DNA of 64,000 nucleotides from Micropterix aruncella (GCA_944548615.1 OX155955.1:5807381-5871380), one strand, 5' to 3'. Counted from the stretch's first letter, positions 35,197 through 47,000 are shown. The notes: generated by a model not told the origin, from the sequence alone. Program-made: numbers and translations.

Positions 35197-35424
35197 GTGC
35201 AGAGCCCAGTGCGTTTTCCCGAAATTCGTGGTGCATATTCTCATTGCGTCATTATGACGTCACATCCTGAATTGCATGCACGTGGAGTTGCACGTGCAGT
35301 TGCGGCTAATTTGAGGCACGTGCCAAATATTAGGGCAAGTCGACGACCCATGTCGCAGCCCACCCAAAGCCACAGATTAAAACAATGGCTATTTATTAAT
35401 ATACCAGATGCGACACGCCTCTGA
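35197..35424 (+). other. Candidate exon after a splice-acceptor-like TTTTATAG
   Basis: A less AT-rich block follows ATTTCATTTTATAG. It is open from 35197 to a TGA at 35422 in the frame V-Q-S-P-V-R-F..., about 75 codons with HPELHARGVARAVAANLRHV. If spliced to the phase-1 donor at 17212, however, the frame would read G-AEPSAFSRNSWCIFSLRHYD and stop after about 23 residues. A CRE-like TGACGTCA lies inside at about 35256. I recognise no domain in either frame. It could be a host exon, a repeat fragment or chance. Confidence 0.25.
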
Positions 35425-35597
35425 AGGCGGCCTTGTCTTCAGTATAATAATAGCTTTATACCAGGGTTCGACAATATCATGATATTATCTTTATAAATAT
35501 CCAAATATCGGACGAATGTCTATTTTTATAGAATATATGTCAATATTGGATGTTAATCGTTCCTAAGAAAGATAACGTATAACGTATATACATAAAT

Positions 35598-35903
35598 GCC
35601 CGATTGCGTTTCTTTGTGAACTAAAACTAATATTAGTTCAAGCGAACGAGATAGAGTAATACGTTAGATCGGAATATGAAACGAACGGTCGTCGATAAAA
35701 ACTACCTGTCGAACTTATACTAGTCCGAATAAATTTGAACAAATTTCCTGCGTTCTTAGACCCAGATGCTATATCTTTGGTGGGTAGTTTTAATACGAAA
35801 AAGTGACAACCGTTCATTTCACATTCCGCTCTAGCGCATTGCTTTGTCTCGTACACACGAATTAATTTCCAATTTTAGTTCACGAAGAAACGCAATCGAG
35901 CCC
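35598..35903. mobile_element. 306-bp MITE-like inverted-repeat element
   Basis: Left end GCCCGATTGCGTTTCTTTGTGAACTAAAA and right end (reverse complement) GGGCTCGATTGCGTTTCTTCGTGAACTAAAA are nearly identical over about 30 bp. The interior has no transposase. The target duplication is not clear. Confidence 0.7.
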
Positions 35904-36984
35904 TATGTACATATATCAATGTGTATCTATGTATATGTATATTTTTTATTTTTATTGAAACAGCAATAACATTACATTTTTTTATAAAACTCCACTAAAA
36001 GAGCCACTAATAGATCTCGGTGGCTTCCTGTTTTTAAGAGTGTGGCATTGGCTATACAGGTATGCGGCACTAGACAGATGACATGCCAAATGAACGGCTA
36101 CTCGTCCCTCCTTTTCGCAACTTTTATGGAATAAGAAGATTGAAATGGCTAATCCCTCGTCGTATATTCAACCAAATTTTTCAAAACGTAAAAAATAAAT
36201 AAAATAATCAAAAAATAAAATATATAAAAATAAAGATTTGAAAAAGTGGAAGTAAAATATACGTGTAAAATATACGAATGATACATGCATGATACATGCA
36301 TACAGACATATTATTACTAACTACATCTTTTTTGGAAACGTTATCAAGAGAGTAACTTTCTGTGCCGACTATTCTTTTCATATATAATAATATCGTCAAT
36401 ATGGCCACACTAGTTGAGCTAAAAGTCACCCTATCATAATCTCCAACATGCATACCTAGGTCTTGGCTGGATTTTATTGAAAAGTTGTATTTTAAAGATG
36501 TTGAAATAAAATCAGAAACGGTAGATTTATAGCGATAAATAAAATAACTAACCGTAAAAAAATATATAATAAATAATATAAGGTGCGAGAACCAGGAAAT
36601 AATGTACTTTCACTTGACATCCATCCTGCGAGTAAGGAGGATTTTATAAGACGATCATGTCGTATATGTTGTAAAAACACGCAATTCTCGTATTATTCTG
36701 TGCTTCCGCGCGCTCTTCTTCGTCCATCGGAGGCTAAAATAAAATTGCCTTTCATCTGATCGATAAATAAGCCATAAGCGGTCGACTGCAATATACTACC
36801 GGATATGAGCCGTCCGTCCGTCAAACTGAAAGCCGATAACGCGCTTACCTTACCTGTTTATACAGACCAGACATGTTTCATCAGTTATTCTAAAAAAAAC
36901 TCCTTCCCTGATTGCATTCAACGAAAGACTGAAATCTGGGGCTGTCGGACTGGTCAACACTCTTGGAATGCCATTTTCTGATTA
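35904..36984. other. No recognised gene
   Basis: Unassigned AT-rich sequence. Confidence 0.4.
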
Positions 36985-37200
36985 CTAGCCTTTACCCGCG
37001 GCTTCGATCGGTACAATGTATGATTTCACTACAAGCGATATCCACAAACAGTCCTAATCGTCTGTGAAAATTAGTGCGTTTTCGTAATTTGAAATTTTCT
37101 TAAAATGTCTGTCTATGGGTTATCGTTTGGAGTAATTTATTTCTATTTGTAACAAGCTGAATAAAATGACACCAAAATAAAATGTCGGTCGGTCCTTTCG
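36985..37200 (-). mobile_element. Helitron-like 3' end
   Basis: The minus strand ends ...GAAGCCGCGGGTAAAGGCTAG with a T just outside (36984 is A). CTAG preceded by a GC-rich hairpin and inserted at A|T is the Helitron 3' signature. The internal extent is uncertain. Confidence 0.55.
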
Positions 37201-37453
37201 ATACAATGTAGGTACATGATAATCGTAGTTTATTTTCTTTAACTATTTTGGAACTTATTCAACGTGTTTTAAGGAGTACTTTGGCACTTATTCAACGTAG
37301 ATTCAAAAATTAACAAAACTTACGTATAAACTTATAACTAACCGATTTTAATAGTGTTTTCCCAAGTTTAGGTTGAGTATTCCTTTCGATTATAGACTAT
37401 ATTAAATAAATATCAATCCAGTGATTACAGAACAATTGACGAAAAGCTAATTA

Positions 37454-37953
37454 CAGTAAAACTCCAATAAACCGAATCAGTTGGGACCAAAAATTTGGAT
37501 AATTAGATTTTTCTCGAAAAAAAGGTTTATTTTAATTAATTACTGTATGTATGTATGTTGAAAATTGAAGAAAAAAACTATTTTTAAAGATAAAGAGCTG
37601 ATGGTCTCCTGTCTCTTTAAACTTCGACATTAAGGTCAATCTTTAAAAAAAAAAAATTTGTGGTCAGCCAACACACCTTCTTTGTCTTAGCCCTTTACCG
37701 AAAATTTCTTTATAAGTTGCCTTCTCTAATGGCGTTTTGTAATGGTTTCGCTAACAGACTAGTCCATTGGTTGCAACAAGCTGGTGACGTTTGGCGTTAA
37801 AAAGGTTGTTTTAAACTGGCCGTTCCCAATTATTCGGTGGGATGAGTTGGTGCATTATTAACAAGCAGTACGTTTCCGTCTTATTTTTTCCGTTTTAATT
37901 TCGGATAATCAGCGATTCGGATAGTCGGAGTTCGGATAATTAGAGTTCTACTG
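37454..37953 (-). mobile_element. Tigger/pogo-like element, 500 bp
   Basis: Left end CAGTAAAACTCCAATAAACCGA and right end (reverse complement) CAGTAGAACTCTAATTATCCGA are flanked by TA (37452-37453 and 37954-37955). An internal second row of TCCGAAT motifs sits near the right end. The element is a deletion derivative with a transposase fragment on the minus strand. Confidence 0.88.
37675..37875 (-). pseudogene. pogo/Tigger (DDE_1) transposase fragment
   Basis: The minus strand encodes FKTTFLTPNVTSLLQPMD, a stop, SVSETITKRH, a stop, RRQLIKKFSVKG and a stop. PNxTxLxQPMDQxVxxxxKxxYRRxLxxK is the block around the third catalytic residue of jerky/Tigger transposases. Three stops show it is dead. 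Confidence 0.82.
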
Positions 37954-38426
37954 TATTCATGGAGAATATTGCAATATCTAATAGTATTTTGACGGATAAA
38001 GATTTATGAGGGCCAAAGAGTCGTTTGACGTCTTAACCCGCCACTGGTGACGTCAATTTGACTTACATCATTGGTGACGCCGGTCTCACGCACCGGGATT
38101 TTCAAACTAAGTTTTTTACATAATTAACTATACATGCTACTTTCCGTTAGTTTAGTTTTGAAGATACGTATTTGTTTGACAATAAAACAAAGCATTTTCA
38201 TAAATCACGGCTCGTATAAACGAGCCGATAAACGAGACTAATAATAGTCTTTTCACTATGGAACTTAGAACACTTAAAATTAACATAGTTTTTCACCTAT
38301 CTTCTTAAAAATTAAAAAAATCACAACAATGATATATTTTTTTAACTAAATCGGCCCTTTATAGTGTTATGACTATAGGAACTTTATAAAAAGAAACAAA
38401 AATGGTTATACTTCTCCCAAAAAAAC

Positions 38427-38651
38427 TAATAAAAAACATAAAATCGAAGACATCGCTGTTGTTTGACATTATAAATAGGATAGAAAACGAATTTACCGCG
38501 TGAAATTTGTAGCACCCGACGTTTCGGTGACGTTGCAGCCGCCGTTGTCCAGTCTACCCTGGACAACGGCGGCTGCAACGTCACCGAAACGTCGGGTGCT
38601 ACAAATTTCACGCGGTAAATTCGTTTTCTATCCTATTTGTAATAAAAAACA
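38427..38651 (+). repeat. Foldback family copy 3, perfect 80-bp arms, 12-bp TSD
   Basis: Arms 38473-38552 and 38559-38638 are identical over all 80 bases in inverted orientation, with a 6-nt spacer. The insertion is flanked by TAATAAAAAACA at 38427-38438 and 38640-38651. The head AAATCGAAGACATCGCTGTTGTTTGACATT is present only on the left, so the element has a direction. Confidence 0.93.
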
Positions 38652-38661
38652 CACTCAAAAA

Positions 38662-38790
38662 TCATTGTTCCTCCATAGCCAAACAGTCTCTGCAAGACGG
38701 CACTACATGTTCGAGACACAAATATTTCTTACATTTGTGGCAAGTGTATTTCGTTTTTCTGTTTTTTTGCCATCCACACTCATAACATCG
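38662..38790 (-). pseudogene. piggyBac transposase C-terminal Cys-rich domain
   Basis: The minus strand encodes RNGRCYECGWQKNRKTKYTC followed by HKCKKYLCLEHVVPSCRDC and a stop at 38662-38664. The CxxC...TxYxCxxCxxxLCxxH pattern is the zinc-binding C-terminal domain of piggyBac transposases, which recognises subterminal DNA. A stop just upstream separates it from the rest, which is deleted. Confidence 0.85.
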
Positions 38791-39228
38791 ACCATTTCTT
38801 GAAGTTCATTTTCGAAAGACATGCTGAAACAAGGTGATATAATTATAAAAACTTATTAAAATCTATTACAAATATTTATATATACATACAAATATCTATT
38901 AAAAAAAGCTCAATCATGAAATAATACAATCACACAATAAAAATACAGTAAAAGAAAATAAATAGCTAACAAAAAAAAAAAAAAATTGAATTTTTGTTTT
39001 ACTTTTGACTTACGTAGTCGGTGAACCCGGTCTCACACACCGGATTAGCGCCAAAACTCTGAAACGTGCGCCCGCGTCACCGTCGCGGGATGGACTGACG
39101 GTGCGGGGTGCGCAATGAGGCAGCTACTCGAAATCACAACACAAATCGATTGCTAGTGAGAAAGTTATTTGACTTTTTCGAACCACCCGGTCTCACAGAC
39201 ATAATATACGTCACCAGTGGCGGGTTAA

Positions 39229-40822
39229 CGGAGACTCATCTACAGTGCGATGCATTTATCTTTTTTTTTAATGCTCCCGACTTATTACTGTCTCCGAGTC
39301 TCTTATGTATTATAATGTACTTTGGAAGTCCATTAATTTCGTTACAATCATTTACGGGTGAAAACCATTAACCTCTAAACTCCTTTATTAATTAATTTTA
39401 TGTATCTAATTACTGTAATTCGAAACTTACGATATTTTCTCTTGGAAATATCTGATCTATGTTTTTATAGGTGGGATTTATCTACAGGAAAACAACTATA
39501 TAAAAAAAGTGGAAATATCACATTTTGAATCAACACAGTTAACTATGACGTCACGAACGATTTACAAAATAAACTTCTCATGCAGTTATGTACCTGTTTT
39601 GTAATTGTTTACAGAAGCTGCTCGGTGTGAGTTGCACTGGCACCTAAATCACCCTAAATCTCACCGTCTTGCATCCAGAAGCGGTGTTTTGATTTGGGTT
39701 TGGCTCTTGGCCAATCTGCGGATACGAAAACCAGATACCGTCGACTTGTAGTACATACTCCCAAGGAAGCTAATAAGGCGACGTACACGCGGGGCCAGTT
39801 TCAATACCTATTTAATCATTACATACTTTACATTTTCATTGTATTCAATTGAACGTAAAAACCGCTCTTGGACGTGTCAAAATATTTGTGTTAGGTAGTG
39901 AGTCTCTTTGCATAAGTAGTCAAGCATTTAACCATATTGCCAAAAGTGTGTACGTAAGAAAATTCAATTAATAATTAAAAAGTCAATTATTTGACTATAC
40001 CTTCTAACCTAGTATATACCTACTAAAACTACACCAACTAAAAGTTATTCAAACTATCGGTAATAGAAGACATCTCAATTCATAAAACCATGGCGATAAC
40101 ATGACACATTTTTTTTAATATATAGTCATTTGAATTTCAATATATTAAAATAAGCCTAGGATATAAATACAAGGGAGAATGTGACGAAGACCACAATTAA
40201 AAAAACATTTTATATAGGTACTGAAACGACACGGGCGGTTGCTATAAACGACATGGAAAAGTGTACGAGTCCTAAAATCTCCTATGCAGGAGCTAATGTA
40301 TTTTATTTCGGTTACAAAATACAAAGACCAGTAAAATATGCGTATTATTTAAATATACAGTGCCCTAAAACTACTACATCAATAGTTATTAGGAGGAGGA
40401 GGTAATAAGTTACAGACTAAATACTTACGGACTAACATATAAAACGTATAATAAACGAAAACTATGTATAGGTATATGCTACAATGAAGAATCTTAAAAT
40501 CAATTACCGAAAAAAAATCAAAGAGCGTAATAACATAAGAGGTCATCATTTATTTTGACATTTTAGATTACGTTTAATGGCAATAGATTAAAAAATATCG
40601 TTTTAAATTAATTAGATCGATAAGGCAACTTAACTTACAAAATAAAATCGAGATATGAAAGAATAATACGATCTATGACAAAAGGCCACTTCAGAATTTC
40701 AAAATTTAATAATCAAATATAATAAAAGTAAATATACCAAAAAGAATAAAAAACACGACTGCCGTTACAGAAAGTGAAAGATCGTATTTATAATTATTTT
40801 TATTAATGTTTTTTATGCACCA
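39229..40822. other. No recognised gene
   Basis: Unassigned AT-rich sequence. ACACGACTGCCGTTACAGAAAGTG at about 40752 resembles pieces at 42590-42640 and 58635-58665, probably scraps of one Helitron-like repeat. Confidence 0.35.
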
Positions 40823-41225
40823 CTAGCTGACCCGGCGAACTTTGTACCGCCTAACAGTCAATGAATGTCGTGTTACAGATTAGGTGAACTTAATTTATGA
40901 TTTTATGAAAGTAATAAAATGAATACAAAATAAATATTAAGTTCACTACTTTATTAAGATAATAACACAAAAGAAACATAAAAGTACAAAAAATAAGTAT
41001 ATTAATCGCGTGTCAGCAAGACATGATTGAATTAAACTATTTACATATTGTTCAGCATGAGATGGACTCGGTTTAATTCTCTTCATTGAAGCACCTTGTG
41101 ATGCGCATACGACATTTTTTGTTTTTTTATCTGGCGCAAGAACAAATAAAGCGGATGATTTGTCGACACGTGAACATGCCACGTACAACTGACCATGAGA
41201 AAAACACAGATTTACATTTCATATG
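40823..41225 (-). mobile_element. Helitron 3' end with helicase tail
   Basis: On the minus strand the element ends ...GGCGGTACAAAGTTCGCCGGGTCAGCTAG at 40823, followed by T. The GGCG/CGCC hairpin (40834-40851) lies about 8 bp from the CTAG end. The end of the Pif1-type helicase lies 240 bp upstream. Only the last part of the element is present or recognisable. Confidence 0.82.
41060..41215 (-). pseudogene. Helitron Rep/Pif1 helicase, C-terminal fragment
   Basis: The minus strand encodes NLCFSHGQLYVACSRVDKSS followed by ALFVLAPDKKTKNVV. FSHGQLYVACSRVxxxxxLxVLxxxxKTKNVVY is the last helicase motif (VI) and tail of Helitron helicases. The upstream Rep and helicase motifs are missing. The enzyme would unwind DNA during rolling-circle transposition. 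Confidence 0.9.
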
Positions 41226-41329
41226 GGAAAGTGTTTTATTTAAATTTTTCGTCAATTTTCCAATTGTTGTTTTTAATAGTTATTCTGCTATTTGGGACTG
41301 AGACAAATACAACAAATCATGAAAATTGG

Positions 41330-41845
41330 TCCATCCGTTCTCGAGTTATAAGTGTTCGAACAAACCCGACTTTGTTTTATATATATAGATATATATATAA
41401 AACAAATATGTATGGGATTTTTTTTTCCCGAAAAATTAAATGTATGGAAAAATGTTTTTTCTTTTATTTTATTTTTACGGAAAGTCCGGCCGTTTTCGAG
41501 TTATAAGTGTTCGAACAAATCCGACTTTGTTTTATATAAATAGATTTGTGGTTTATGTATTTATACAAGATACATGTATATTTCCGGAATGTACACAAGC
41601 AGACCTTTTGTTTGACACTAAACACGATATATTTATGTTAATTTGTTGACACTTGGACATTTGGACATTTGGACATTTAGACAACCTTTTATGTACTTGA
41701 TATTTGGACAGTTAATGTACTCTATAACACACAGGATGACATTATGATTCTAACAATACTACACACTTTTAAATCGGTTGAAGCGTTTAGACGTTATGGT
41801 GGAATAAAGAAACGGATAACCTATTATAGATAGATTATTACACTC
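41330..41845. repeat. Helitron-like repeat with duplicated 55-bp motif
   Basis: TCGAGTTATAAGTGTTCGAACAAA(C/T)CCGACTTTGTTTTATAT occurs at about 41340-41384 and again at 41497-41541. Further right, the inverse of 41550-41840 matches 58330-58560, and its last ~100 bp also match 57865-57965. GGACATTT is tandemly repeated at 41656-41680. Confidence 0.7.
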
Positions 41846-42654
41846 CTTTTTTGTTGGGCAGTCGTGTGAAACAGGAATCTGCTTGCATGCATTAAAATTA
41901 TACACGACGCTCGTAGACAAGAAAAAATACATACGTCACTATCTTGAAAGCGATGTACCCACCTCATCTAGACGTACCAGCCGACCAATTATATGCAGGC
42001 CACACTCATCCAACCAGTTTAACAATAGTTTATATTTCAGTACGCTATTGAGGTAACATAATAATGTGTATTATGTACGTATATTATAAGACTTCGTGGA
42101 GCGCTGTATAAGGTTCGAAAAATATGGCCGTTCGTTTTATAATATTTTTGAACCATATTATTAATATGTTTTATTCCTGTATCTATCCAATATGGAAATA
42201 TTATTCCTGGAAGTATGGAAACAGTTGAATCCAGTGCAACGCGTTTTTATCCATTTAATCTACAAATGGCACGCCATCAGGTTGCGATCGATTTTAAAGT
42301 CGTCGACCCAATTTTCCAGGAAATGGCAGGTTAGTACTAAATGGCAAGCGGTATTCTCATCGAAGCTAAAAAAGCAAAACACGATCGTTATTTTGTTCCG
42401 CCTCAATCGACGGTACTATGGTGAAGTGCGTTATTCTACTTATAAATATATCAATCTCTTTTAACATTGCTATAGTAGTACGAGTATATTAATAGGTTTT
42501 TACGAAATTCAGGACCATTTCATGTTCAGCACCCATAAAATTATATAATAAAGAAACGAGAAACATACATACAGGAACCCTGAACGTATTACACTCATTT
42601 TTGTTGGGCACTCGTGTAAAAATACGAATGACGTTACAAAAAGTGAAGTAGTGT
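41846..42654. other. Unassigned sequence with short repeat scraps
   Basis: TTACACTC-TTTTTGTTGGGCA-TCGTGT occurs twice (41848 and 42590). No gene is supported. Confidence 0.35.
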
Positions 42655-43088
42655 TGGACCGTCGGAGCCATGAAGAGTCATTCTCCTTTCGTCGGTGATC
42701 AAAACCGTCTTCCATTGCTCCAACGTCCAATTTACGTGTTCCCTAGCAAACCGCATCGGGCAACTCGATGAGCCCTTATAAGTTTAGGCCCAGTTGCTGG
42801 CTTATGTGTCGTCAAGAAAGCTTCTCTGAGCCGTCGTCGTATAGACCATTCACTCACATTCACTTATTGATTGTCTCTTAGAAGTTGGTCACAATATAGC
42901 GGTCGTCTGCCAAGTCGCTCGCCGCCGACCCAGAGCCGTCGTGCGATGCCAACAGTGTGTAGATAACGACGGTATACTCTCTGAATACTAGAACAGCTTA
43001 CAATCAAACTTCTTGCAACTGCACGTTGACCTTGCCCTAATTCAAGCAAAGTCAAAATTTGGGCAAATTCTGCTTCGGCCAGAGCCAT
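42655..43088 (-). pseudogene. Tc1-like transposase, N-terminal half
   Basis: From the ATG at 43088: MALAEAEFAQILTLLELGQG, QRAVARSLIVSCSSIQRVYR (first helix-turn-helix), a frameshift near 42870, then RRLREAFLTTHKPATGPKLI (second HTH region) and VLITDERRMTLHGSDGP with the first catalytic Asp near 42695. The remaining catalytic half is absent, and stops or shifts separate the blocks. Confidence 0.82.
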
Positions 43089-43089
43089 A

Positions 43090-43839
43090 TTTCAAATATC
43101 AATGATCGTCGTCTTGTTGTAGGGTCGAAGCGCGTCTCGTGATAGTGTAACGTTTTGAAGCTCAAACTGAACTAAATTAAAACAAACGATGATTTTGCAT
43201 CTCTAAGACCTTTTAAGTGATATGGGAGTTTACCTGCGCCCATTACGAAATGTATTTTTGCCTGCGGTATTGTCGGGCAGGTATATTGTTAGATACTTAG
43301 GTGCACTTTTGAGAAGTTTAGAGAGTAGTTAAGAAACATATTATACCTACTTTCTGTGTATTTTCAAAAAAGTGTATTTTTTTTAAATATCTGCGAAAAA
43401 TAAACGGTTTATTGAAATAATCAAAGTGAATAATCAAAAATCTAAGGGAACATATCTTTGGTATTAATAATCAACTAACAAAAAAATTATAAAAATAATC
43501 AAGAAAAACCTTTTAAAGGTAATACTTAAAAGAAATATTTGTAAAAAAAATAATAGTAAAACTTTATTCATAATAATCGAATAAAACACTAATATTTAAA
43601 TATATATCAAAGATATTCTATTAGATATTATTGAGTATTCTATTTACCTATTTTACTAATGCATTCAATCGACTCCCGACAAAATATTTGCTGGTTTGTT
43701 TGTTTGTTTCTACTCTTTATTAAAAAAATCCACAATTGGCGGGTTTATTATCATGCAATCTCTTGCAACCAACACTACTATGAAGAGGTTATATATGTAT
43801 ATTTGTGTGTAACGTGTTTGTACGTGTGTGTCATGTTAT
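43090..43839. other. No recognised gene
   Basis: Unassigned AT-rich sequence. Confidence 0.4.
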
Positions 43840-43945
43840 TGCATTTGATCGACAGACGGAAAACGATAACCCAGCCGAGAATTGAACCCAGAACCCCACA
43901 GTGTAAAATCAGACAACCTAACCACCTCTCTAGCGACATAGTGAC
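43840..43945 (-). repeat. tRNA-derived SINE head
   Basis: The minus strand reads GTCGCTAGAGAGGTGGTTAG (A-box region, 43918-43937) and, about 45 nt later, GTTCTGGGTTCAATTCTCGG (B box GGTTCAATTC at 43879-43888). This is the arrangement of an RNA polymerase III SINE promoter. The 3' end and target duplication are not resolved. Confidence 0.65.
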
Positions 43946-44639
43946 CTCTACTTGAAATCATAACTTTCTGAATCTTTGTACATCGTCCTTAAGTTATAAT
44001 ACAAATTCTCTAAATATAACACATATCTAGTTTATAAATACCCACGCGGCAACCTTTACAAAATACTGGCCATAGATTGAAAACTATGCCCAATTCATCT
44101 AAATATAAGTATAGGTATACATTTTCGTCGTGTAAATTATCCTGACCTACTGTTTAATGGTCGAAAGTTGCAAATGAAATGCTTTCCAGACATCGCGTGT
44201 GTCCCCATTAATGGCCGTATACGCGACCTGTGGCATTTAAAACTGATTAGCCCGTAATAAAACCCTTGAATAATCAAAATTAATTTCGGGGGCAAATGTC
44301 GAATGATCACGTGTATGACTGTATATCGCTTCTGCTGTTTGTTTTCATTAGCCACTGTGTATGTATTTCTTGTGAAAGCAAAATCACAATCTACCAATCA
44401 CTTTTTACTTTACTGGCAATGAAAGTATTGTGGATGCACTTCTGTGTGTCTGTATGTCTGTCTATCTGTATGTGTGTATTCCTCCACGATAACGCCCAAA
44501 CGCGTCATCCGATTGAGCTGAAATTTGTAGTTGTGGTTGAAATCGGTCCACCAGAGGACGCGCTAATCACACTTTAATCTCATAGCAGTTAGAGACTTGA
44601 AGTTCGGTACACACATGCCTTATTGGGGAAACAGAGGTT
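43946..44639. other. Helitron-like scrap, no gene
   Basis: TCTGTATGTCTGTCTATCTG...AACGCGTCATCCGATTGAGCT at 44448-44520 resembles the 5' region of common insect Helitron-like repeats. No coding content. Confidence 0.35.
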
Positions 44640-44803
44640 AAGGAAGGGGTGGGGAGGGATGGGGTTGACTTTAGGGGAGGGGGAGGTTGGCGAAGGGAGG
44701 AGGGGCGAGGGGGTTGGGGGGAGGGGAGGAGAAGAAGAGGAGAGGGGAGAGGGAGGGGGCGGGTGGTTGGGGTGAGAGGGGAGAGAGGGGGAGGAGAACG
44801 AAC
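44640..44803 (+). repeat. 164-bp polypurine, G-rich tract
   Basis: Almost entirely A and G with dozens of GGG/GGGG runs. It could form G-quadruplexes or triplex DNA. Confidence 0.9.
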
Positions 44804-46117
44804 ATTATGGCTCCGTAATACAACACAATTTCATTCTACTCTAGTAGATAGGCATTCCTACAATTCGATGTGTCACTGCATCTTATATTCCCAGTAATGT
44901 AATTATTTATAGAATTAACTATCGTGATAGTTGTGCCAATAAAAAATAATTTAAGTAATTCATAATCGGTATGAGAATCACAAATAATTAGAAAATACTG
45001 TAATAATGAAAATTGCTGATAATGATAACTAACAAAAGAAACCTATAGTAATCATGTGATAGTCATTAAAATAGATAATCGTATACTAAATATATCAACA
45101 TTTAAATTACGTTAAAATTCAGCAAATGCCTTCGTCGATAAAAATAAAAATTACAGTCATTGCAAATATTAAGTATCAGAATATTTTCTTTTATTTTTCA
45201 GAATGATATTCTTATAATATGGATTCAGCATTACATAAATCTCTTACGTCATATATTGGATTTTTGGCTAAGCAATGCATTTTTTAAATTGGTTATCGTC
45301 AAGACTTCTGATATGCGCAGGGGCCTTATTGTACTACTAAACCTTTGGTGAAGGAAACTGTTGATCTTAGATGGAAACAGTTGGTCGAGCCACCTTCGAA
45401 AGTGGAAAACACTATTTATTCTACAAAAACGTAAATCACCATTCAGCTGTATAAGATATCTATTACTTTTAGGTAATTAGCTCGCCTTTTTGATTAATCA
45501 AATAAAGCGTTTTATTATTAGTACCATTGAGGAAGTATGTCATGGATATTGAGTAAAGATGATCGTATTGAATCCACGAAAGCGATTTTTTCGTATTTGA
45601 GTCATATTTGAGTCGTTCACAGCTTATCCACTGACGACCAGGTCACCCTACACATTGCAGTCATAAATTAATGTGACTTTCGTTCTAAGAGCTTTTATTA
45701 AAACGTTAAAATCTGTTGGGTGTCATTGTGGAGTTATTAATATATCGTGATTATAAATTCTCGGTTTCCCCTATGAATCGTTTTCCGAGTCGGTCTCAGT
45801 CACTTTTCAATGGTATTCTAAATTTACAGACAGCGCGAAGCTTTTAGTGACACTATTTTTGACACTATTTTTTAAGACATTCCGGTGCTGCTTCCAATAA
45901 CGATATGTAAATTTAGCATGCCGATAGCAGGCATTGCGACGATCCGTTCCAGATGGACTCGCTTCATTTAGAAACCGTGTCGCTGGCCGTCAAATAAACA
46001 TTAAAAATTAACCTCGCCCTTAAAATTGCAAAATTGACTTACTGAGAGGATTCTTTTCTTCTGGTGCCGTGTCTGTGACCGAACGTTGGGTATTGTATCA
46101 TATTGGCTATTGCAACT
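44804..46117. other. No recognised gene
   Basis: Unassigned AT-rich sequence. Confidence 0.4.
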
Positions 46118-46495
46118 TCATTGGCCGCCGGTCAAAACAAGGATGTGGCAGATTTCTGGAGCAGTGTTTTTCATACCTTTTTTAGATCGCGCCTCTTTTA
46201 AGTAAAAAAGAAAAGCTTTGGCGATACAACTTATGTAGCTTGTTTTCTCTTTTACAGCGTTAACTGTAAGTAAAGCTCTAGAAGACCGACGCACTGTGGC
46301 TGATATGGTACTGTTACACAAAGTTATCCACAATATGTTACTTACGTTTTTTCGTTCCCCGCGATTAATTCGCAATTCACCACGTTTGAGGTCCCTCGTG
46401 CCAATACCAACTACGGGAAAAATTCCATCGCTTTTAAGCTGATGTGCAGGTACGACTCTCATTTCTCCACCATCGAGATTTTCAACCTCAACCAA
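46118..46495 (-). other. Unidentified ORF, ~125 codons
   Basis: An open frame on the minus strand, starting after a TAA just upstream of 46508, reads VEVENLDGGEMRVVPAHQLK, FPVVGIGTRDLKRGELRINR and so on. The first ~50 codons have protein-like composition and end at AAAAAC|GTAAGTAAC, a good donor-like site near 46346. I recognise no domain. It could be an exon, a retroelement piece or chance. Confidence 0.25.
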
Positions 46496-46599
46496 CCGAC
46501 GTTCGTTAAAGAATTATTCAAATCAATTGCACCTAACGAGCTTGTTTATACCTATCGTACTTAGTTATATACTTTTCATGCAACATATCAGTAGCTACT

Positions 46600-47000
46600 A
46601 CAAATATTTATAAATATCTATAAATATTTATTATACGTAATATCTATAAACATCAATAAATATCTGTATCTATATATTCACTATACGACCTATCTATATC
46701 TTTATTTATACCTATATACATATACACATACCATCGTCTAACTCCTTCTTCCTAATCACTTCCAATTCCCTACCTCGCCCATCGGTTTTCTATATTAATT
46801 TTATATTTAATATGAACTTAGTATATTTTATAATTATTTTTTAAATGTAATATGATGTTATATCTGTTTAATATGTTACTTTCGTAGGAAACGATTATCG
46901 GCGTAATGTTTTTCTTTTTTTTCTACAATATGTTTATGCACACGTATGTATATTGTATGCGCTGTATATTTCCAGAAATAAAAAAAAAATAAAATTAAAA
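46600..47000 (+). mobile_element. LINE 3' end, truncated
   Basis: ATATATTCACTATACGACCT...CTTCCTAATCACTTCCAATTCCC and the tail AAACGATTATCGGCGTAATG...GCTGTATATTTCCAGAAATAAAA match 18035-18140 and 18411-18515. It ends in an A-rich tail. It is likely a 5'-truncated insertion. Confidence 0.6.

Larger units (their letters stand above)
38037..39224 (-). mobile_element. piggyBac-like element, deletion derivative, TTAA target
   Basis: CCCGCCACTGGTGACGT at the left end and its inverse ACGTCACCAGTGGCGGG at the right end are flanked by TTAA (38033-38036 and 39225-39228), the piggyBac target duplication. CCGGTCTCAC(A/G)CACCGG-type subterminal motifs recur at about 38081-38096 and 39023-39047 with a partial copy at 39186. 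Inside are a transposase tail and a foldback element. Confidence 0.92.

Noticed and set aside
38426..38802. ORFs beginning MKFVAPDVSVTL on both strands
   Set aside because: They are the two arms of the perfect palindrome read from each side.
44649..44897. Gly/Arg-rich ORF
   Set aside because: It is a translation of the purine tract.
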